A stretch of DNA of 64,000 nt, taken from contig JALMGJ010000003.1 in NCBI GenBank assembly GCA_023362775.1, forward strand, positions 46,889,916-46,953,915, read 5' to 3'. Made by a program: the position numbers and the translations under genes. The notes under the pieces were generated by a model that was not told the DNA's origin, did no database searches, and was given only the letters and a program-made list of their open reading frames with translations. This stretch comes from Charina bottae (taxonomy: Eukaryota > Chordata > Lepidosauria > Squamata > Charinaidae). Below, one piece after another: positions 52,401 through 55,400 of this stretch. Position 1 is the first letter of the stretch. Every line of letters starts with the position of its first letter.

Positions 52401-55400
52401 AGGCAGGAAGTATTATCCTCAGTCTGAACTGGATTTGTCCCAGTATTGTATAAATGCCTACGTGACCAAACTATGATGTTACCAAAGTATTACATGAACT
52501 GATTCTTGGTAACCTACTATCTCCGCATGAAGGAACCTATGTAAAATATTATACCAAAATACCAGATGATTGCTCTAAGATAAATACAACAACGTTAAGC
52601 AAGAGAGTGTTTCTCATAATAATTTAAGTGGTTTTGGTTTTGCAAGACAGAGATTCTACTTGGCATAAGTAAAAATACTCAGGGTATTAAACATGTAACC
52701 TTAAATATGCATGTACTTAAAGCCTAAATTATGACAACCCTATAAATCAAATAGCCACTCACAGCAAGAATTTACACACTTTTTTTTTGCTTGTCCCTGC
52801 TATAAGATTAAAGCTCCAGCAATGGAAGATCAGACATGAAAACTCAGGCCCAATCTTATAACACAAGGCACAGCTGAGGCATCTTAATTTAAACCTGGAA
52901 CGAACCTATGCCAGTGTTAGATATAAAAGCTACAGGTCCAATGGTATAGAAGATTTCCACTTCTGCAATAGATTTGGCAGAGAACATTAGGCAAAAGATC
53001 ATCCAAGGAACAAATTTTTATATCTTTGCTAGATATTTGTTAGAATATGAAATCCACTTGTACCACAAAGCTTGCTAATTTCAAGATAACAACATCATGC
53101 CAAAGCTGTTTATGTGGTCTTTGGCAGCAGATTCAAATTTAAATCTGGTTGCTAAAGCACTATTTGACTGTATCTGCAGACTATTTCATTTCAGACAAAA
53201 ATACATATGTAAACACATATGTAAAAACTATTTGATTTTGAATTGCTTTTTCTGCTTCTGCTACCAGTGCAGAATCGTTCTCCTAAAAGAACAATCTCCT
53301 TTTGATTGTATCTACAGAGCATTGATAATATGTATATATGTATGTATAAACATATGGAACTGGTACTGCTCTCTTTCCAGCTTCTGGCACCCAGCATTGA
53401 TACTCAAGAGTAACTTATTAAAGTAACTGTTGTGTAACAAGTAATTATGCCCTGTTTTTAGTACATGTTGGCACTGAAGATGAATTCATTAATTGTTTCA
53501 ATATGTTTTGTGTCTTGGAAGTGTTATCCTTATATACTGAATATTATTTTCATAAAACTGTCTTTATAGAAGGTTCGCTTTTGGTTCTGTCTTCCGCACC
53601 TTGAATGAAATTTATAGCAAGCAAGAACTAGTATCATTTTGTGCAAGATTTTGTAAACCTTTATTATGAGTCCAAAGGGACTCCAGGTTATAGACTTGCT
53701 CCTTCAGGGGAAGTGCCATCAAAACATACTGGACAAACAGCAACTCCATCTTGCTTGGTTTCAACTTCAGCCCGTTTTGTCCCATCCAAATCCCAATGGC
53801 CTCCAAGCTCACGATCAAAGCTTCCACAGTATTTCCAGTCTGGGCAGGGTTGGCAATGTATAGCTAGTATCATTACATTTTGGAATGCTAAGAGTCAGAC
53901 TCAAATTAATCATGCTACTGAACAAGAGTCAAATGTCTTACTACTAAAAAAAGAGTGAAGAGTTGTGTGGTCTAACATAGATGGTTTTGAACCTAAAGAC
54001 TCTGGATGCTACTGGACTCTGTCCCTGGCCAATATGTCTAATTATTATAGATGAGAGAGGATACAGATAATCTAGAGACCCAAATTGGTAAGCACTGTTT
54101 TTCACTAGAGCATCAATTAAATATATAATACAGTAGATATATACATGCACAAGACAGCAGATATTTACACATACTGAACTAAGGAGAAACAAAATAAACA
54201 AAGGAGAAAAAACAATTATGAAGAACTCCTAATATTAGACATGAAACACTGTACATCTATTTCCCCAGAAATCATTTCCACAGGATTTTTGTAAACTCTT
54301 TTAACCAGTCAATGCAACCCTACAGCATAGATACACCCAATTCCAACATGGCATAATTTTTTGGCTTCCAACAATATGAGTTTTTCCCCCTGAAATAATC
54401 TTACTACAAGACATTCATTAGATATTATTGGATAGATTTACATGCAAGAACTATACTATATTGCTAGACAGTGTCCAACACTAGAAAGAGAAAATAAATC
54501 TACTTTGCTTAACCTCTAGCTTATTAATGATTACAAGGTTCATGCAGCATCTGGCATAAAATTACAACTGGAAATCACAGCAGAGTTTTATACAGACATC
54601 AGTTAGCGAGTGATTCTTGAAGTAAAATACAGCTTGACAAACACAGTTACAACTTGAAAACACAGTTAGCTTGCAACACCTTTGTCTGTCTCTTGTGAGT
54701 ATGGAACTTCTCCCCAAACTGGTTTTGTTATAGATACTGGAAGATATTAATGTGCAGAGATGCATTTTAGAGATTAAAGGGGGTGGAATGAGGAAAAATA
54801 GAGCCCTAAATCACATCTCTTAGGGTTTCCAGCAAGGAAGAAAGTGGGGCATCTCTGCGGGGAATTCTTGCAGTTGAGGAGATGGAAAATAAAAGTGCAC
54901 CTGAAGGGAGGAAGAAAGCATATTTTTTAGCTGAAATAGTCCCTGCTTATCTCACAAAAAACTATACACTGTGGTCATAGAAAAATAAGCACAGGTTTAT
55001 GGCAAAATTGGTAGTTTTCCCAAGGGAAGGCAAAATGAACTCAACTAGCTGAAGGGAGGGGGGGAAAGCTCAGAATTTTCCAAAGATAAGGAAGAAAGCA
55101 ATTAACTGTGTAAGCCTCTTTAACTTTCCGGGACAATATCTGTTTGAAAAGTGACCACATTATTCAAGAAGTAGACAATGGTTTCCCCTATAGATTTCAT
55201 GTTATAATCTTTTATCTTAAAGGGAGGGGGGAATTACTCTCTTTCTTCCTCAAAGACAAAACACATAGAAAAGAATAAATTCTAAACAGGAACAACAAAA
55301 AGGTGAGTACTCACATCTTTTCTCCCTGTTCTCTAAAAAAAGGTTCATAGGAGAATAATGCTTCCTTTGAACCTCAATTGAAACAAGCTAAGGTACAATT